Below are positions 46,537 to 58,043 of a stretch of DNA of 64,000 nt, one piece after another; position 1 is the stretch's first letter, and every line of letters begins with the position of its first letter. Position numbers and translations under genes: made by a program. The stretch covers positions 1 to 64,000 of the forward strand of contig CAWHGA010000011.1 of the NCBI GenBank assembly GCA_963828705.1, written 5' to 3'. Below the pieces are notes generated by a model that saw only the letters and a program-made list of their open reading frames with translations, ran no database searches and was not told the origin of the DNA. This stretch comes from CAWDJT01 sp963828705. GTDB taxonomy: Bacteria; Desulfobacterota; Syntrophobacteria; Syntrophobacterales; Syntrophobacteraceae.

Positions 46537-46684
46537 ACTAAGGACCTATCCGCAAATAAGTCGCGGGCCAAGCCCCCCTTTAGCAAAGGGGGATTGTAGG
46601 GGGATTTGACCTTAGCGACTACCAAGAAATCCCCCCAGCCCCCTTTAAAAAAGGGGGAATCATACTTTACGGACAAGCCCTAAG
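46537..46684. repeat. MITE-like inverted-repeat element
   Basis: CTAAGGACCTATCCGCAAAT (from 46538) and the inverted right end ACTTTACGGACAAGCCCTAAG (46664-46684) are imperfect terminal repeats. Inside are CCCCCCTTTAGCAAAGGGGG and CCCCCTTTAAAAAAGGGGG hairpins. No coding capacity. A left-end match (AACTAAGGACCTAT) also occurs near 21308. Confidence 0.6.
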
Positions 46685-46869
46685 TGCCCCTGCCGCTGGT
46701 CCAGCCATGACCTTGGCTGTTGTCATGCACCGGTGGTTGTTATATTGTTAAAGGTGAGTGCTATCTGTTGAACTGACCCATTCTGATCGATAAATTAGTC
46801 GCAAGCATCTGGTTTTTTTCTGACAGGGGTCCCCTTGCTATTTGCCACTTGACACAAGAGATCGACCTA

Positions 46870-46897
46870 TTGCACTTGTAACACTAAGTGCTATAAT
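46870..46897 (+). promoter_or_regulatory. Promoter of the toxin-antitoxin pair
   Basis: TTGCAC (46870-46875), 16 bases, TATAAT (46892-46897). The transcript would start near 46904. This argues for the GTG at 46927 rather than the ATG at 46903 as the toxin start. Confidence 0.65.
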
Positions 46898-46926
46898 ATA
46901 TCATGATAGGGATTAGCGGGGGAAAT

Positions 46927-47316
46927 GTGCGGATATTCAAAACGAAGTGGTTTGCACGCTTTGCACGAAGAGAGGACATCAGCGACAAAAAGCTAATTGA
47001 CGCCGTGCGAGAGGCAGAAAAAGGCCTGAATGATGGCGACTTGGGCGGAAGCCTCATCAAAAAGCGCGTGGCGCGGTACGGGGAAGGCAAAAGAGGCGGC
47101 TACAGAACGATAATCGTCCACCGCGCAGGTGATCGGGCGGTGTTTGTATACGGCTTTCCGAAGAGCGCCAAAGCCAATCTTAATGCGGCGGAACTGGATG
47201 CCTATCAAAAGTTGGCTCAAATATACCTGAGCTTTAGTGCTGCGGGTATAGCCAAAACCCTAAGCGAAGGGGAGTTAGAAGAGGTGAATTACAATGGCGA
47301 AGAAATATCAAAGTGA
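46927..47316 (+). CDS. RelE/ParE-family toxin
   Basis: A type II toxin of the RelE superfamily (HigB-like mRNA interferase group paired with NadS). From the GTG at 46927 (AGCGGGGGA upstream) the product begins VRIFKTKWFARFARRE, the standard N-terminus of this subfamily. It continues with GDLGGSLIKKRVARYGEGKRGGYRTIIV and AVFVYGFPKSAKANL, the RelE beta-sheet core. About 129 residues. The antitoxin gene overlaps its end by 23 bases, toxin first. The composition is more AT-rich than the surroundings, as for a mobile module. Confidence 0.88.
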   Translation: MRIFKTKWFARFARREDISDKKLIDAVREAEKGLNDGDLGGSLIKKRVARYGEGKRGGYRTIIVHRAGDRAVFVYGFPKSAKANLNAAELDAYQKLAQIYLSFSAAGIAKTLSEGELEEVNYNGEEISK

Positions 47317-47611
47317 TGCCATGGAAGCGCTGCACGAAACCGCGCTAGGGCTGCATCGCATTGGAATGATTGACACAAAGACAATGCGCGATTTCGATAT
47401 ATCGTGTCTAACGACTGTGGAAAAACTTTCGGGCAAAGAGATAGCGGAAGTCAGAAAGAGAGAAAGGGTCAGCCAAGCGGTGTTCGCAAAATATCTAAAC
47501 GTAACAGTCGGCTTAGTGAGCCAATGGGAGCGAGGCGAAAAACAGCCGCGCGGGGCTTCTCTTAAGCTGCTGTCACTGGTGCGAAAGAAGGGCTTGGAGG
47601 CTATAGCATAA
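47294..47611 (+). CDS. NadS-family HTH antitoxin
   Basis: 105 residues with a Cro/C1-type helix-turn-helix (SQAVFAKYLNVTVGLVSQWERGEKQPRG, about residues 63-90) and an N-terminal helical part (YQSDAMEALHETALGLHRIG). Such proteins neutralise the RelE toxin and repress the pair's promoter. The ATG lies inside the toxin gene with GAGGTG upstream. Confidence 0.9.
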   Translation: MAKKYQSDAMEALHETALGLHRIGMIDTKTMRDFDISCLTTVEKLSGKEIAEVRKRERVSQAVFAKYLNVTVGLVSQWERGEKQPRGASLKLLSLVRKKGLEAIA

Positions 47612-47696
47612 TAAACGAGTTGCGGCGCTTCGCGCACCAAGCCTTTGATCCCTGGTAGTGTCGTTGTTGGGATTACCCCCATCAAAGGAGATTCTC

Positions 47697-49637
47697 ATGG
47701 CTGGCAAGTCCGGCGAATCCCCCGATCGCTTTTCCGATTTCATGAATCGTCTCAAGGGAACCGGCAGCGGCGGTTCACCTTCCGGCGGCCCCTCCAAACG
47801 CCAGGTGCACTTCTCCCTGGTCTATTTTTTTATTGCCCTGCTGGTCATTTCCTGGTTGCAGAACCGGGTTTTCGAACAACAGGTGCAGAAGCTCCCCTAC
47901 TCCGAATTCAAACAAATGGTGCGAGACGGCCGGGTCGACAAGCTTATCCTGGAACCCGACCGCATCCGTGGCCAGATCAAGGACGCCAAGGAGAACCAGG
48001 GTTTTGTCACGGTTCGCGTTCCCGATGAGGAACTGGTCAAGCTCCTCGATGACAAGAACATTCAATACTCCGGAAGGCTTGAAAGCAAGTGGTTGGAAAG
48101 CCTGTTGTCATGGCTGCTCCCCATGGTCTTCCTGTTCGTTTTCTGGAGTTTTCTCGATCCGCCGCATGGGCGGCGGTCCGCAGGGGGTGCTTTCGGTGGG
48201 CAAGGCGCGGGTCAAGATCTACGCCGAAAAGGAAGTGGGGGTCACCTTTGATGATGTGGCCGGAATCGATGAAGCCAAGGCCGAGCTGCAGGAGATCGTG
48301 GAATTTCTCAAAACTCCGGAGAAGTTCCAGCGACTGGGGGGCAGAATCCCCAAGGGGGTGCTGCTGCTCGGCGCGCCCGGCACCGGCAAGACCCTGCTGG
48401 CCCGGGCGGTAGCCGGTGAAGCCGGAGTGCCTTTTTTCAGCATGAGCGGTTCCGAGTTCGTGGAGATGTTTGTCGGCGTCGGCGCCGCCCGGGTGCGCGA
48501 CCTGTTCGGACAGGCCAAGGAACACGCTCCGTGCATCATTTTCGTGGACGAACTGGACGCCCTGGGCAAAGCACGGGGGCTGAACCCGATCGGCGGCCAT
48601 GACGAGCGCGAGCAGACCCTGAATCAGCTCCTGGTGGAAATGGACGGCTTCGAACCCAATTCCGGGCGTCATCATCATGGCCGCCACCAACCGGCCGGAG
48701 ATCCTCGATCCGGCGCTGCTTCGCCCCGGCCGCTTCGACCGCCACGTGGCCATCGACAAACCCGACATCCGCGGTCGCGAAGCGATCCTCAAGATCCACA
48801 TGCGAGATGTCACGCATCAGCCCCGATGTGGACCTCAAGGACCATCGCCGCCCTGACCCCCGGCTTTGTCGGCGCCGACCTTGCCAATCTGGTCAATGAA
48901 GCGGCCCTGCTGGCCGCTCGCCGCAATCTCGAAGCAAGTCACCATGGCCGAATTCCAGGAAGCCATCGACCGCATCATCGGCGGCCTGGAAAAGAAGAAC
49001 CGCGCCATGAACCCCAAGGAAAAGAAGATCGTCGCCTATCACGAATCCGGGCACGCCCTGGTGGCCATGAGTGTTCCCCATGCCGACCCGGTCAACAAGA
49101 TCTCCATCATCCCGCGCGGCATCGCCGCCCTGGGCTACACCCAGCAGCTTCCCACCGAAGACCGCTACCTGATGACCCGCGACGAACTGCTCAACCGCCT
49201 CTATGTGCTGCTGGGCGGCCGGGTGGCCGAGGAAATCGTGTTTGGCGACGTCTCCACCGGCGCCCAGAATGATCTGCAGCGCGCCACCGACATCGCCCGC
49301 AGCATGGTGACCGAATACGGCATGAGCAGCCGTCTGGGCCTGGTGACCTACGGCCGCGATCGCCGCCCCATGTTCCTCGATATCACCGGCAGCGGCCGCG
49401 ACAAGGAATACAGCGAACGCACCGCTCAGGAAATCGACGAGCGAGATGGCCACCATCATGGAAGAAGCCCATCAGAAGGTGCGCTTCATTTTGACGGAAA
49501 AGCGAGACATCCTGGAACGCATCGCCGGTATCCTGCTGGAACAGGAAGTGATCGAAGGTGAAGCCATCAAGCAACTCCTGGCCACAGTGCAACAAAGCCG
49601 CACCAGCGCCAGTCGCGCCAAGCAGGATGATCGGTAA
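47697..49637 (+). CDS. ftsH: ATP-dependent zinc metalloprotease FtsH, with several +1 frameshifts
   Basis: A membrane-bound AAA+ protease that degrades damaged membrane proteins and regulators; usually essential. From the ATG at 47697 (AAAGGAG): a membrane helix, a periplasmic domain, a second helix (LLSWLLPMVFLFVFWSFL), Walker A GAPGTGKTLLARAVAG, pore loop MSGSEFVEMFVGVGA, Walker B IIFVDELDALG, zinc site HESGH and TDIARSMVTEYGMS. Single extra bases near 48157, 48667, 48810, 48835, 48935 and 49442 break the frame. Deleting each restores a continuous 640-residue protein (for example SGVIIMAATNRPEILDPALL). The gene is treated as intact with consensus errors. The proximal Walker B has Leu for the usual Ile (VDELDA). 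Confidence 0.93.
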
Positions 49638-49922
49638 AACGCCGTGGGATCCCCACATTGCCCGGATCAGACCCGCTGGCAAGACGCACTTTCCAGCGAA
49701 GCTCCAGGCCTCGAGGGCCACAAAGATCCATGGAAGTCGTCATTCCCGCGCAGGCGGGAAACAGAGAATGGTCTGGATACCGGCCTCCACCGGAAATCCA
49801 CGAGCGCCTTCCACGACCTGATCCTGGTGCTTCTGACCAAAGGTGTAGCCGGCCGAATCCAGGTGGGAATGACTCAAACCCAGCGCCTGAGAGGCGAGGA
49901 ACACCTCGGCAAAAACCTGCGC
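49638..49922. other. Convergent spacer with REP-like hairpin
   Basis: CATTCCCGC-gcag-GCGGGAA (49741-49760) is another member of the repeat family. It lies between convergent ftsH and lon-like genes, possibly stopping both transcripts. No gene. Confidence 0.5.
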
Positions 49923-52900
49923 TCACCCGTCCTGAACATGTGCCTGGATGGTTTCCAGCCAACGGCTCAAACAGCCGTTCAAGATCATTTCCGCTCGCTG
50001 TATATCCAACCGATACGCTTCCGGAATAAAGCTCAGGTCGGCAACATGGATGCCGTCCTGTTGGGCCAGGAAATGGCAGGACTGCAGGACATCCGATGGC
50101 AAATGCGCCAACAGACAGTAGACTTGGTTGAGCAGACGCCTGCACCCTTTGATCTTCACCCCCTGCAGGGTGTAGTTGTTGGCAAAGATCTTGATCCCTT
50201 CGCGGCAAACCCCATGGGGAAAGGCATCAGCACTAATACCATCGCGCTTGAGAAAGTAAAACGGTGCCACCAGCGAAAGGTTCTGGTCTGCGGCCCGATC
50301 TCCCGGCTGAGAAGCCAGGATTTCACTGATCACCGCTGCCAGGTTTTCCTCCCTGGCGTCAAAGTCGCGCAACTGAATCGGTCGGTCCCAGTCGGCCATC
50401 CGAGCCGTCACACCGGCCCGCATCTCGGGGCTGATGAGCACCGTAAGTCCCTTGCAACTCTCCCAATACGACGAGTCCAAGATACACGGTTCCAGTTCCT
50501 CGACGTTTTTGATCAACAACGCCTGCAGACACGACCGCTGCGCCAGACGTTCGCGGCTGAGTGCCTCAGCAATTCGCATGGCGTGCTCGACGAAACCGGC
50601 CTGCAATTGCGCCAGCACCGCATCATCGATGAAGGCAACCCGCGCCGCCTGAACGATGTGGTCAACCGCCACCACCTGCAGGTTATGGCGCTGGTAGTCG
50701 AACGGCTGGTGTTCCCCGAGCCATTCTTCGAAGGTCAGGACCTGCAGTTCGTGGCGGAGGGCTTCGGGAAACCGTTCGATGCCCTGATCCCCGTAGAGGT
50801 TTTCCCGCGGAATGATCACCGTGCGGCAACCGGCGTTGGCTGCCGTTTCAAGCTTCACCGCCAGGCCCCCAATGGTGGTGATGCGGCCCTTGGTGTCGAT
50901 TTCGCCGGTCATGGCCACATCGCGGCGGACGGTGCGCCCCGCCAGTAGCGACGCCAGCGCCAGGGCTATGGCCCCACCCGCCGACGGCCCATCCTTGCGG
51001 GTAGATCCACCCATGAAATGCAGATGCACCGGATCCTCGATGCGCTCCAGATCGATACTCAGTTGCGCCGCGCAATGAAAGATCCCGGTGGTGGCCACCT
51101 TACGGCTCTCGTCCATGACCTTTTCAAGATTTCCCGTGGCATGGACAATGCTCATGTGGCTGCGGCGCGTCCCAGCACCCATTCGCCCCATGGCGATGCG
51201 CGTGGCCTGGATGGGGATGATGGCCCCCACGCCCAATTCCACGTCCACGCCCAGCCCCAGCATCTCCCCGATGCGGTCGGCATCGCTGATTTGCCGCGGA
51301 CGCGTCGGTTCCTTCAGGGTCGCCTTGATCTTTTCACGGGAGATGCGGATTCCACCTGGAACCCGGTCCGCTTGGGTCAAAATGTCTTGGCGCTGGATAC
51401 GAAGCAACAGCGTCCGGATGATCCGTTCCAGTTCGCGAACACCGGCTTCGTAGGTGTAGGTCTGAACCAAGATAGCGAATCAAGTCCCCTTCCTGCACCG
51501 GGTCAAAATAGATGTCCGTCGGTTCAATCTGGTATTTGCTGCGCAGCCGCGGGATCAGAAACTTCCGGGCGATGGATACCTTTTCCTCGACGCTGTAGCG
51601 ATCCAGCACCACCACTTCGCAGCGGTTGATCACCACCGGCGGGACGGTATCCAGGGTGTTGGCGGTGAGAAAGAAATGGCAATTGGACAGGTCGATATCC
51701 ACGGTGGTTTCCGTGTACTTGTCGTGAAACAAATGGTTCTGTTCCGGATCGAGGATCTCCAGCAGCGTGGCAATGGCAAACTTCTCGGTCTTATCGGCTT
51801 CATCCAGAATGAACATGCCGTTCATGACGCCCATCTTGATCAGTCCCTGGACGATGGCGCCCGGTTTGGAACCTTCGTAGGTGAAGCCGTGACCGCGAAT
51901 ATCGGCTTCATCGCGCATGCCGCCCAAGGGAGATCTTGTGATAAGGAATCCCGAGGTTCTGCGCCACCGAGATGGCCAGTGAGGTCTTACCGACTCCCGG
52001 AGGTCCCACCAGCAAAAAGGCACTGCCGTTGCGTTTCCAGGTCGCCGCCGATCCATCGTCGAAACGCTGGTAGCGCCATATGAGGTTGCTGAAGAAATCG
52101 CAGAGCAGCTCTTTGGGGCGCTGCAGGCCGTAGTGGCTGCGGTTTAGCCCGTCTTCAAAGGCGCCGGCCGACACTTCGATCTTGTGGATCTTCCCCCAGG
52201 GTATAGCCAGAAGTGTTTCGATCAGCTCACCATACTTGGAGCCGCTATGGCCGATGGCGTTGAGTTTGTTCTTGTCGATAACCTCGATCACCCGTCGCGG
52301 GGTGCGGGCGTCTTCACGGGCGTCTTCGATACGATCCTTGAGGCTCTTTTCAGGCCGTTCGGCCGGCCGCCGGTCGGCCGCCGGAGGTGGGCTCACCAGG
52401 CGCGGCGGCGCAGCCAGTCGGCCTTCTTCGGTGGCGCCCTTGAGAGCCGTCTTGAGCAACGCCAACTGGTTTTCCGCGGTCTGCTCGTGGACGCCGGTCT
52501 CCGGCACGTCCAGTTCCTGAAACAGCGCCTCCAGCCCCCAGCGGTCCTTGAACACCTGGAATACTTCGCGGCCTTCCTCTTCCTTATTATCCAGGAGCTC
52601 GGCAAACAGCCGCGCAAATCGCTGAAACGAGAACAACCGCTGTATCACTGATGTACCCGAATCGCGGCTGCGGCGGTAGCATTCGGCCAGCAATCGGCTC
52701 TTGATGTCGGCATCGAGGTTGGCAAAGAACTCATTGAGCAGCGCTGCCGGAAGTTCGCTCAACCCAACCCCGACCACATTCAGCAGCGGAGTGATTAACG
52801 CTTCGAGCGGACGTCCCTGTTCGGCCTCATCCAACAAGGCCAGGTAGCGTTCACCCCGAAGGCCGATCATTTCGTCGGCCAGCGCACCGCGCAGCATGCG

Positions 52901-53386
52901 GTAATAGGTGGGGTCGCTGCCGCGCCGGTCCATGGCGAAATCGACGTCAGCCGCGACGATTTCGCGTTCGCGATGTTCCGGGTAGAGCACATGATCGATC
53001 TCATGGCGCAGCACGAACTCCGCAAACGCAAGCATCTTGCGTTCTTCCACACTCCCCTCGCCGAGACGCATCTCCGAGTCGCTGGGGATGACGAACGCCA
53101 GATAATCAAAGATTCGTTCATGGATGAGAATACTCCACCGGTCGGAACGAACATCCACCAGGCTCACAGTGCGCACTCGACTGCTCTCGTCTTCCAGCCG
53201 GACCAGGCCAAGACGCTCCCCTACCCGTGCCACCAGCAGCGGATCGGTGCCGCGTTTCGTCTTGAAATACGGGAAAACGCGCCGTGCCAAAATGGCCTTG
53301 AGCACCTGCATCACGATCTTCACCTGATCCTCGCCGGGAAATGGCAGGCTGTTCAGGATTTGCCGATCGAACTCCATGGGAAACAT
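49923..53386 (-). CDS. Large Lon-like AAA+ protease with N-terminal HEXXH motif and C-terminal extension, frameshifted
   Basis: About 1150 residues after repair of +1 shifts near 51935 (CTTGGGCGGC) and 51470. The N-terminal region (1 to about 300) is not the Lon substrate domain. It contains FVLRHEIDHVLYPE (HEXXH at 128-132) with Glu/Asp residues just after, a zincin-like signature. A helical linker and the AAA+ module follow: Walker A VGPPGVGKT, GGMRDEADIRGHGFTYEGS, and Walker B FILDEADK. The S16 protease domain has the catalytic Ser in KDGPSAGGA and Lys in GGLAVKLETAANAG. Beyond the usual Lon end there are about 255 further residues (TYEEWLG-like end at about 50695 to 49923) with Cys- and Trp-containing helices and no known domain. 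GGAAAGG precedes the ATG. Dual protease activity is inference. Confidence 0.85.
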
Positions 53387-53513
53387 GGTCGACCTTTCCG
53401 AAAATTATGTATTCGTAATGGGCTTTGATTTCTTGCGAATTCTTCAAAAATAGCATACGGCGGGTCCGTGACCAAGAGCGGATGCTGGCTCTTGCCGTCA
53501 TCGCGCCCACGAA

Positions 53514-54942
53514 CTAACGCTTCTTCGCAGGTGGTTGTTGCTCATGAGTGGCCAGTTTTTCAGGTTTCTTCTTGCCCTTCGCTCCTGCTTCCCCCACTGG
53601 CACTCCTTTCCCCAGGCTCAAGGCCTCTTCCAGGTTCAGGGAATCGAGTTTGTCCCCCATCACCCAGAGAAGCCTGGTTTGAGCCACCAGATATTCGCGC
53701 CTGGCCTTGGCGAGATTGGAGCGGGAGGTTCGCAGGTTGAGTTCCGCATCTTCAACATCCAGATGGGTCTTGACGTCATAGCGGTAGCCGGCCTCGGCCA
53801 TTTCCAGCAGGCGTTTGGCCTGAGCCACGGTGGTTTCCAGTGCCTTGACGATATCCATCGATTCCAGCACCCGATTGCTGGCATCGCGGGCATCCAGGGC
53901 GATGTCGTCAAGCAGTTTCTTAAAATCGATGTCCACGGTCCGCAACCGGCTCTTGGCCTGGGTTACCTGCCCCTGGGTGCGAAACCCGTCAAACACTGGA
54001 AACGACAGATACAATCCGGCATCCCAGCGTTCACCGGACGGCTCCATGTTGTTGTAGTCGGTGCGGGTGTAACCGACGTTGCCTTTGAAGTCCAACCTGG
54101 GTTTGTCCCCGGCTTTGGCCACCGTGACCAGTTCCTTGAAGATCCCGAGACGCTCCCCGTAGTAGGCAATCTCGGGTCGCTGCTGGCGAGCTCGATCCAG
54201 CACCTCATCGAGTGAGCGCCGGCCGGTCCAGACCGCAAACAAGCTCTCCATGAATCTTAAAATCCTCCTGAATCCCCAGAAAGTAACGCAGCCGGTCGCT
54301 GGTCAGGCGCACGTCGTTTTCGGCGCGGGTGACGTCGGGTTCAGCATTGGCCCAGGCCACTTGCGCCGCCAGGACATCGTATTCCATGGCCACGCCGGCC
54401 GGAAACTTGCGCTGTGCTTCGTCCAGGTGGCGGGCCTTCTGTTTGAGGTTGTCGCGGGCCACATCGGCCAGTTCTTCGGCCAGCAGCAGGTTGAAGAAGG
54501 CCGTGGCGGTTTCGCGCAGCGCCAGTTGCCGAGCCTGCTCGACGAGAAAGGCGGAGGCTGCCTTGTCATGTTTGGCCGCGCGGATGGCGGAATTGACCTG
54601 TCCCCAGGTGAACACAACCTGGGTCAGGTTGAGATTGGCCAGGTAAGCGTTGCTTTCGGCGGGGAGCCCCAACGATGGGGCCGTGAGCATCGTAGCCGTG
54701 CAGACACGTGCCCTTCGAGCTTGAGCTGCGGCAGGGCAGCGGCGCGTTCTTCGATGTAGCGTCCTTGCGAGATGTTGATGTTCTCCTCGGCCTTGAGCAC
54801 GTCCCGGCTGTAGCTCAAGGTCATGGCCAGACACTCATTCAGGGTCAAGACTCGGTCGGCGTAAGCCGCTGCCACCGGGTTCAGCAATCCGCCAGCCGAC
54901 GCCCAGAAAAAGGACCCACTTTAGGGTTCGCAGCTGTCTCAT
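53514..54942 (-). CDS. TolC-family outer membrane efflux protein, frameshifted
   Basis: The outer-membrane channel of the RND pump. The ATG at 54942 (AAGGA upstream) directly follows the RND stop (TGAATG), so translation is coupled. A signal peptide (LRTLKWVLFLGVGW) is followed, after an indel near 54885, by LTLNECLAMTLSYSRDVLKAEENI. After another near 54710 comes the first TolC repeat (VVFTWGQVNSAIRAAKHDK...LGIQEDFKIHGEL), and after one near 54230 the second repeat (LDRARQQRPEIAYYGERL, SFPVFDGFRTQGQVTQAKSRL). The tail is Lys/Gln-rich. Total about 470 residues, the usual size. The lesions are mostly single extra bases. Confidence 0.88.
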
Positions 54943-57900
54943 TCAGTGTCCTTTCCCGAATCCCAAACGACGCCCGACAACCTGAGCCAAATCGTCCAGA
55001 AGCGTATAGACCACCGGCACCACCACCAGGGTGAGCAGGGTTGAGGTGACCAGCCCGCCGATGACGGCACGCGCCATCGGCGCCCGCATTTCGGCACCAG
55101 GTCCCAGGGCCAGGGCCAGCGGCAGCATCCCGAAGATCATGGCCAGGGTCGTCATGATGATGGGTCGCAGCCGGGTGCGCCCCGCCTCGATCAGGGCGCT
55201 GCGCCGATCCATGCCGGCAGCGCGCAGCACCTTGCTGTAGTCCACCAGCAGGATGGCGTTCTTGGTCACCAGGCCCATGAGCATGATCAGGCCGATGAGC
55301 GACATGATGTTGAGGGTATCCCCGGTGAAATACAGCACGATCACCACCCCGACCAGCGACAGCGGCAGCGACAGCATGATGGACAACGGGTCGACGAAGC
55401 TCTCGAACTGTGCCGCCAGGATCAGGTAGATGAAGATCACCGCCAGAGCCAGGGCTTCGAAGATATAGCGAAAGGTCTCGGCCATGTCCTCGGCTTCCCC
55501 GCTAAACGAGATGCCGTAGCCGGGCGGCAGACCGACCGTGGAGGAACTCTTGCGGATCGCCTCGATGGCTTCCCCCAACGCCAAATCGCCGGAGGTGTTG
55601 GCCGAAAGCACCACCTGCCGGCGCAGGTCGAGACGCTGGATCTTGGCCGGCGAAATGTCGAGCTGCAGCCGCGCCACATCGGCCAGCGGCACCAGAACCC
55701 GCTTGCCGTCGCTTCCCTGGGAAAGGAGGGTGAGTCGTTCGATCCGAGCCGGGTCGCGGCGGTTGATTTCCGCCAGCCGCACCCGCACGTCGTAAGCATC
55801 GCCGTCATGGTCTTCGTAGGTGGTCACCACTTTGCCGCCCACCAGGGGCCCGAGGGTGTTGACCACTTGAGCGGTTGACAGCCCGACGTGGACGGCTCGC
55901 GCCCGGTCCACTTTGACCCGCAGTTCCGGTTTTTCCTGATCGAGGCTCGAGGACACGTCCACCACCCCGGGGATTGCGGCCATCATCTTCTTGAGGCGTT
56001 CGGAATAGGTCTGGAGCACCTCCAGGTCGTCACCGCGCAGGTTCAAATTGATGGGTTTTGCCCCGTGCATACTGTCTGCCATGATGATGCTGGGAATGAT
56101 CCCGGTGACTCCCTGGACGTCTTGACGGGCGATGGCTTCCAGCTCTGCCTGGGTGTGGCGGCGGTGGCGTTTCTCGGCAAGCTTCACGTAGATCGAGCCT
56201 TCCCGCACCGTTCCAGTTTCCCCGGCGCCGATGGTACCGTAGGTCAGATGCCACCCCGGGAATCCCGTGCAGGATCTCCAGGATCGCCTGCCATCCGCCC
56301 GCGGCTTTCCTCGATTCCTGCGTCCGGCGCGGCGCTGAAGTTCACCTGGAATTCCGCCCGGTCATAGGTGGGCATGAAGGAACTGCCCAGGTACGGCGCC
56401 AGGAGGATGGCCACCACAAACGAACCAAGCCCGGCCGACAGCACCGTCTTGCGATGATCCAGACTCCAACCGATGATCCTGCGATACCGCTCGGCCACCC
56501 GATCAAACTGGTGATTGCACCGTTCCAACCAGCGAAATAGCCGATTGCGCCGCCCCCGGCCTTCCATGTCAGGGTCCGCCCAGCGCGATGAGAGCATCGG
56601 GTCCAGGGTGAAGGAAACCAGCAGCGAAACCAGCACGGCAAAGGTGACGGTGATTCCGAACTGGTAAAAGAACCGCCCCACGATCCCTTTCATGAAAGCC
56701 ACGGGGATGAACACAGCGACAATGGTGAAGGTGGTGGCCATGACCGCCAATCCGATTTCATCGGTGCCTTCCAGGGAAGCGCGGACATGGTCTTTACCCT
56801 TCTGCACGTGGCGCACGATGTTTTCCCGCACCACGATGGCATCGTCGATCAGAAGCCCGATGGCCAGCGAAAGCCCCATCAGGGTCAGGACGTTCAAGGT
56901 AAAATTGAGGGCCTTCATGATGATGAAGGTGCTGATGACGCTGATGGGCAGAGTGAGTCCGGTGATCACCGTGGAACGCCACGAATTGAGAAAGCAAAAG
57001 ACAATGATAATGGTCAGAAGCCCACCAAGAAGCAGGGTGGTTTCCACGTCCTCGACCGAATCCCGGATGAATTGCGAGGCATCCCGGACCACATCGATTT
57101 TCACCTCCGGAGGGATTTCCGCGGCCAGCCTGGTGACCGCCGCCTTGACGCCATCGGCCACAGCCACGGTGTTGGCGCCGGATTGCTTGAGAACATTGAG
57201 GGCCACGGCAGGGACCCGGTTGACCACCGCCAGTGACCGTTGTTCCTCGACTCCGTCCTGCACCCGTGCCACTTCCCCGAGACGGATCGGCCGCCCCTCA
57301 CGCCAGGCCACAACCATGGACGGATAGCCGGACACCTCCAGGGGTTTCCCCGAAACCCGCACCGGGAGTTCCATACCATCACGGTTGAGCCGTCCCAACG
57401 GGGTGTTGACGTTTTCCTGATGGAGACCGGCCACGATTTCATCGATGCTCAGCCCCAGGGCTTCGATGCGCACCGGGTCGAGCCACACATTGACCTCACG
57501 CTTGGCTTCGCCCACCAGGTCCACTCGGCCCACGCCCGAAACGTTTTCCAGACGCTTTTTGATGCGCTTGTCCACCAGGGTGGTGAGTTCCCTGGCATCC
57601 AGAGAGTCGGAACGCACCGCCAGCGAAATGACCGGTGCGGCATTGAAATCCAGCTTCTGGATGACGGAATCGTCGCTATCCTTAGGCAGTTCTCCGCGGA
57701 TGGCGCTCACCTTGGCGCGCGTTTCCTGGGCGGCGTCGTTGATTCTGGTTTCCAGGGTGAATTCCACAATGATGCTGGAAATGCCCTCCTGGGACGTGGA
57801 TGAAATATGCTTCACACCCTGGATGGAGTTGATGGATTCTTCGATCTTGCGCGTCACCTCGCGCTCCACCGATTCCGGCGGGGCCCCCTTGTACTGCGTG

Positions 57901-58043
57901 GTGATGGTCAGGATCGGCATTTCCACATCGGGATACATGTCGATATTGAGGTGCTGATAGGAAAACACCCCCAGGGTCACCAGGGCGAGCATCATCATGG
58001 TGGCAAAAACCGGCCGCTTGATGGAAAGATGGGAAAGAAACAT
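54943..58043 (-). CDS. RND efflux pump inner-membrane transporter (HAE1/AcrB type), frameshifted
   Basis: A proton-driven multidrug exporter of about 1030 residues. N-terminal half: LSIKRPVFATMMMLALVTLGVFSYQHLNIDMYPDVEMPILTI (start at most of the family), porter domains, GLLIDDAIVVREN in TM4 with the proton-relay Asp pair, and ATTFTIVAVFIPVAFMKGIVGRFF. C-terminal half: SGEAEDMAETF, a membrane block with LIGLIMLMGLVTKNAILLVDY and RPIIMTTLAMIFGMLPLALALGPGAEMR. Two +1 G insertions near 56290 and 56250 split the halves (repair gives ILEILHGIPGV-HLTYGTIGAGETG). Its ATG overlaps the MFP stop (TGATG). Confidence 0.92.

Noticed and set aside
47697..49637. Programmed frameshifting in ftsH
   Set aside because: Six shifts, all +1, at unrelated codons without slippery sites or stimulators, and similar lesions in all neighbours.
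49644..50948. 434-codon plus-strand open frame
   Set aside because: Antisense to the C-terminal part of the Lon-like protease, which has recognisable S16 motifs; no ribosome site.
56692..57327. 211-codon plus-strand open frame (and 57240-57803)
   Set aside because: Antisense shadows of the RND transporter gene.
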